Shown: positions 58,519 to 64,000 of the stretch, in pieces
Position numbering within the stretch: position 1 is the stretch's first letter
Layout: every line of letters starts with the position of its first letter
Assembly: GCF_013114595.1 (NCBI RefSeq)
Contig: NZ_VTXE01000023.1
Location: forward strand, 21,032 to 85,031
DNA length: 64,000 bases
Source: Vibrio sp. 99-8-1
GTDB lineage: Bacteria; Pseudomonadota; Gammaproteobacteria; Enterobacterales; Vibrionaceae
Reading direction: 5' to 3'
Translations under genes and position numbers: made by a program
Notes under the pieces: model-generated
Told to the model about the DNA's origin: nothing
The model's input: only the letters and a program-made list of their open reading frames with translations
Database searches by the model: none

Positions 58519-59231
58519 CTCTGTTCCTTTTGTTCTTTACGCAAGTAAAATTCAGCCAAGGCTAAATCTTCTGGTTGAGTTATCTTTAAGTTGTCCATTC
58601 GACCGGGTACTAACTGAGGCTGTCTTCCAAGCCACTCCATCGCTGACGCCTCATCGGTTATCGTCGCGTTAGCCTGTTTTGCTTTAATCAATGCCTCATG
58701 TAACTGATGGCTATTAAACATCTGTGGTGTTAAGGCGTGCCATAAATCTTGGCGATCGACAGTTACAGAAATGGCACCCTCACCATTCCCCCGTTTCATG
58801 GTATCTCTAACGGGAGCCGCCAATATACCGCCCAGTTTGTTTTTGCTCACTTGTTTGATCAAAGCATCAATGTCACTGATTGAAATACAAGGCCTTGCTG
58901 CATCATGCACTAACACCCAACTCTCTGGATCTATCTCCAATAATCGAGCTAAACCAGATAACACAGAATCGGCGCGCTCTCCACCGCCATCGACTCGAAT
59001 CACTTTCGGATGGTTCGCAATCTTCAACTGTGGGAAATAGGGATCGTTTGGACTTACCGCAACAATAACATTCTGTATTTGGGGATGTTCAAGAAGTTTC
59101 TCGACAGTGTGTTCTAAAATCGTTTTTTCAAGCAACTGTAGGTATTGCTTTGGGATTTCTGCCTTCATACGACTACCGATACCCGCTGCGGGCACAATGG
59201 CGTATAGTCGTTGTTCTATATTTGTAACCAT
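58515..59231 (-). CDS. ispD: 2-C-methyl-D-erythritol 4-phosphate cytidylyltransferase
   Basis: IspD joins CTP and methylerythritol phosphate in the MEP pathway. The 238-aa protein shows the nucleotide-binding start [32 protein letters not shown] and the TDEASAME motif. The ribosome binding site before the ATG at 59231 is weak. It acts immediately before the IspE step; IspF, encoded next door, acts after IspE. Confidence 0.96.
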   Translation of the reverse strand: MVTNIEQRLYAIVPAAGIGSRMKAEIPKQYLQLLEKTILEHTVEKLLEHPQIQNVIVAVSPNDPYFPQLKIANHPKVIRVDGGGERADSVLSGLARLLEIDPESWVLVHDAARPCISISDIDALIKQVSKNKLGGILAAPVRDTMKRGNGEGAISVTVDRQDLWHALTPQMFNSHQLHEALIKAKQANATITDEASAMEWLGRQPQLVPGRMDNLKITQPEDLALAEFYLRKEQKEQR

Positions 59232-59327
59232 TTCAATTAGACCATTCTGTAAAACTAACTGTTCAGATAATGACTTTATCTATTGTTCAATCTAGTGGAG
59301 TCGTTCAACTTACTTGGATTACTCGTC

Positions 59328-59609
59328 CTACTGGGAAGTATCACCCACTATACGGTAAAAGGTTTCGTCCTCTTTCACCATACCGAGTTCGTGTCTTGCT
59401 CTCTCTTCTATTGCGTCAAGCCCTTGCCTAAGATCATCTATCTCAGCAAACATTTCATCATTACGTCGTTGTAATTCTTTATTCACGGACTGCTGAATAA
59501 CAATCTCGCTATTTACATTGGCGTTTTCAATCAGCCCATTCTTCCCCCAAACAAGGAAGTAAATCAGAACAGATAATAAGCAGGTTAAGCCAAGAGTGAG
59601 TAGACGCAC
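59328..59609 (-). CDS. ftsB: Cell division protein FtsB
   Basis: FtsB joins FtsL and FtsQ in the divisome. The 93-aa bitopic protein has a short cytoplasmic tip, one membrane helix (about 4-22) and a periplasmic coiled coil (about 30-70, [19 protein letters not shown]), with the conserved [18 protein letters not shown] after it. It lies between eno and ispD as in E. coli. Confidence 0.95.
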   Translation of the reverse strand: MRLLTLGLTCLLSVLIYFLVWGKNGLIENANVNSEIVIQQSVNKELQRRNDEMFAEIDDLRQGLDAIEERARHELGMVKEDETFYRIVGDTSQ

Positions 59610-59701
59610 TGAACAGGTTTCTCATCTTTAAAACTGAAGCGCTATATATAGCACAGAAGGGCATTTGGTGCGAGAGAACAGCGAGAGTAACAACTGGAAA
59701 C

Positions 59702-59730
59702 AAAAACGCCTTCAAAAATGAAGGCGTTTT
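59702..59730 (-). terminator. Intrinsic terminator of eno
   Basis: An 11-bp perfect stem AAAACGCCTTC / GAAGGCGTTTT has a 6-base loop, with a T-run on the minus strand. It lies 33 bases beyond the eno stop and 93 bases before ftsB, so it may separate pyrG-eno from the downstream block. Confidence 0.92.
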
Positions 59731-59762
59731 AAAACAAGTAATAAAGTTATAATTCTAAAGAA

Positions 59763-61124
<1,362 letters not shown>

Positions 61125-61138
61125 CTACCCAGATTCTT

Positions 61139-62881
<1,743 letters not shown>

Positions 62882-62980
62882 TTAATTTTTTATTTTTTGC
62901 TTCAAATCAATTGTGCTGGTCTTCCCCTTTAAGTGCCAATTATTACTAGATTTATCAGTTAATCTGCTACAAAAGCAGAG

Positions 62981-63781
62981 TTAGCCGCTCTTCTCATTCT
63001 GCTTTATCTGTTGCCAGTACTGATCTAGCTGTTCTAAATCAAAATCATCCAGCTCTTTACCCTGTTGAGCAACAATACGTTCGACGCCTTTAAAACGTCG
63101 CTCAAACTTATTGTTTGCTTTGCGCAGTGCGGCCTCAGGGTCATGACCTAAGTGCCGTACTAAATTGACAGTCGCAAACAACAGATCCCCCAGCTCTTCT
63201 TCCACAAGCTCCGGGTTAGGAACGGGCTGCAACGCTTCATCCAGAACCTCTTGAACCTCTTCATTGACCTTACCTGCCACTGGCTCAATAGAGTCCCAAT
63301 CAAAACCGTGTTTAGCACATCGTTTCTGTATCTTATTGGCTTTTGACAGTGCAGGAATAGATGTTGGTATTGAGTCTAGAATACTTTCTTCAACTTTGCC
63401 TATCTGTTGCTTTTCCTTTTGTTTCTCTTTTTGCCAGTTTTCATTTAGCTCATCTTCAGAGTCAAAAGAGTGATCAGAAAAAACATGCGGATGTCGACGA
63501 GTCAGTTTTTCGTTGACGGTTTCAACGACTTGTTCAAAATCGAATAAATTCTCTTCTTTAGCTAACTGGCTATAAAAGATCACCTGAAACAGTAAGTCAC
63601 CCAACTCTTCTTTTAGATTTCGCCAATCTTTGTTATGAATAGCGTCAACCACTTCATAAGTCTCTTCTATGGTGTGGGGCACTATGGTGTCAAATGTCTG
63701 CTTCTTGTCCCATGGACAGCCCATTTCGGGATCACGTAGTTGAGACATTATTTTTTCAAGCTGTTTAATAGGATGAGACAT
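62981..63781 (-). CDS. mazG: Nucleoside triphosphate pyrophosphohydrolase MazG
   Basis: MazG hydrolyses nucleoside triphosphates to monophosphates and tempers the stringent response in E. coli. The 266-aa protein holds two MazG domains. The first has the metal-binding EEL-GDLLFQVIF pattern (LKEELGDLLFQV, about 55) and the second repeats it (VEEELGDLLFATVNLVRHLG, about 190). The conserved CPWDKKQTF is near the start. The ATG at 63781 (MSHPIKQLEKIM) is preferred over 63826, which begins inside the adjacent repeat region. A relA gene often lies upstream, but the window ends before it. Confidence 0.95.
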   Translation of the reverse strand: MSHPIKQLEKIMSQLRDPEMGCPWDKKQTFDTIVPHTIEETYEVVDAIHNKDWRNLKEELGDLLFQVIFYSQLAKEENLFDFEQVVETVNEKLTRRHPHVFSDHSFDSEDELNENWQKEKQKEKQQIGKVEESILDSIPTSIPALSKANKIQKRCAKHGFDWDSIEPVAGKVNEEVQEVLDEALQPVPNPELVEEELGDLLFATVNLVRHLGHDPEAALRKANNKFERRFKGVERIVAQQGKELDDFDLEQLDQYWQQIKQNEKSG

Positions 63782-63805
63782 GGTGATGAGCTCTTTTTGA
63801 TAAAT

Positions 63806-63936
63806 ACTATACTCAAGTGACCTCAAGGTGATTGTTCAGCGAGAATTTATTGGCTGCTGATCAAGGCACTGATTTGAAGGCATAGTCATTCTACGACAAG
63901 AATCAGTAACACAGAGCTGGAGCCAATAAAACTCGC
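63806..63936. repeat. Dispersed repeat element with terminal inverted repeats
   Basis: This element begins with ACTCAAGTGACCTCAAGG and contains an outer inverted repeat (GCGAGAATTTATTGGCT at 63839-63855 with AGCCAATAAAACTCGC at 63921-63936) and an inner one (ACTGATT at 63868-63874, AATCAGT at 63901-63907). Its left half is shared with the copy at 24083. No coding frame with a start signal was found. Sequence from 63937 to the window end is noncoding as far as can be seen and may belong to the same element. Confidence 0.8.
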
Positions 63937-64000
63937 CCTTTGGGAGCACATCAACACGCCCATTTCTGCGTCAGATAATCTTGAAAGGGAATGCCATTCC

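Overview
The window is core chromosome of a gammaproteobacterium, most likely a member of the Vibrionaceae. The evidence is the gene orders mutS/rpoS-nlpD-pcm-surE-truD-ispF-ispD-ftsB-eno-pyrG-mazG and thrABC-rraA-arcA-arcB, a DUF3545 gene, and proteins that align closely with Enterobacterales and Vibrio orthologues in a moderately AT-rich sequence. No prophage, CRISPR array, rRNA, tRNA, toxin-antitoxin pair, defence island or intact insertion sequence was seen. No wholly new multi-gene system was found. The interest lies in regulation, small genes, missing residues and repeats.

Layout. Bases 1-5.4 kb: tail of an AI-2E-family permease, rsmC, and the ferric iron importer fbpABC (minus strand) behind a Fur box, with a terminator hairpin between fbpA and fbpB. 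5.4-8.2 kb: glnK-amtB nitrogen module with a sigma-54 promoter and an NtrC-like site, then two small genes (one unknown, one yacL). 8.2-15.5 kb: xerD, dsbC, recJ, prfB (programmed frameshift) and lysS on the minus strand, interrupted by one opposite-strand START-domain gene. 15.5-26.9 kb: fldB, brnQ, trmN6, srmB, yaaA, an alanine/glycine symporter, a DUF3545 protein, a hemerythrin-like protein, ung, nfo, and the anaerobic glycyl-radical spare part grcA behind two FNR boxes.

27-32 kb: threonine operon thrLABC with an attenuator; the leader peptide was read directly from the sequence. 32-40 kb: a small outer-membrane-like protein, an RraA-family protein, the redox two-component pair arcA/arcB converging on one terminator, a PAS-GGDEF diguanylate cyclase and a YhcC-type radical SAM gene. 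40.8-46.9 kb: glutamate synthase gltBD. 47-50.3 kb: mtnN, then cobalamin salvage genes (cbiB-like, btuF) and a TRIC-type channel. 50.3-63.8 kb: pncC diverging from mutS, then a long minus-strand block from mazG down to rpoS covering nucleotide synthesis, glycolysis, isoprenoid precursors, cell division, tRNA modification, protein repair and the stationary-phase sigma factor. The right edge holds a repeat element that has a relative near 24.1 kb.

Three themes recur. Nitrogen assimilation is represented by glnK-amtB and gltBD. Oxygen and redox control is represented by FNR boxes at grcA and arcA, plus ArcAB, whose ArcB lacks the second of the two cysteines known to act as redox switch in E. coli. 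Amino acid supply control is represented by the thr attenuator and the RF2 frameshift. Many starts were moved downstream of the longest open frame to an ATG (or TTG/GTG) with a ribosome binding site and family-like N-terminus.
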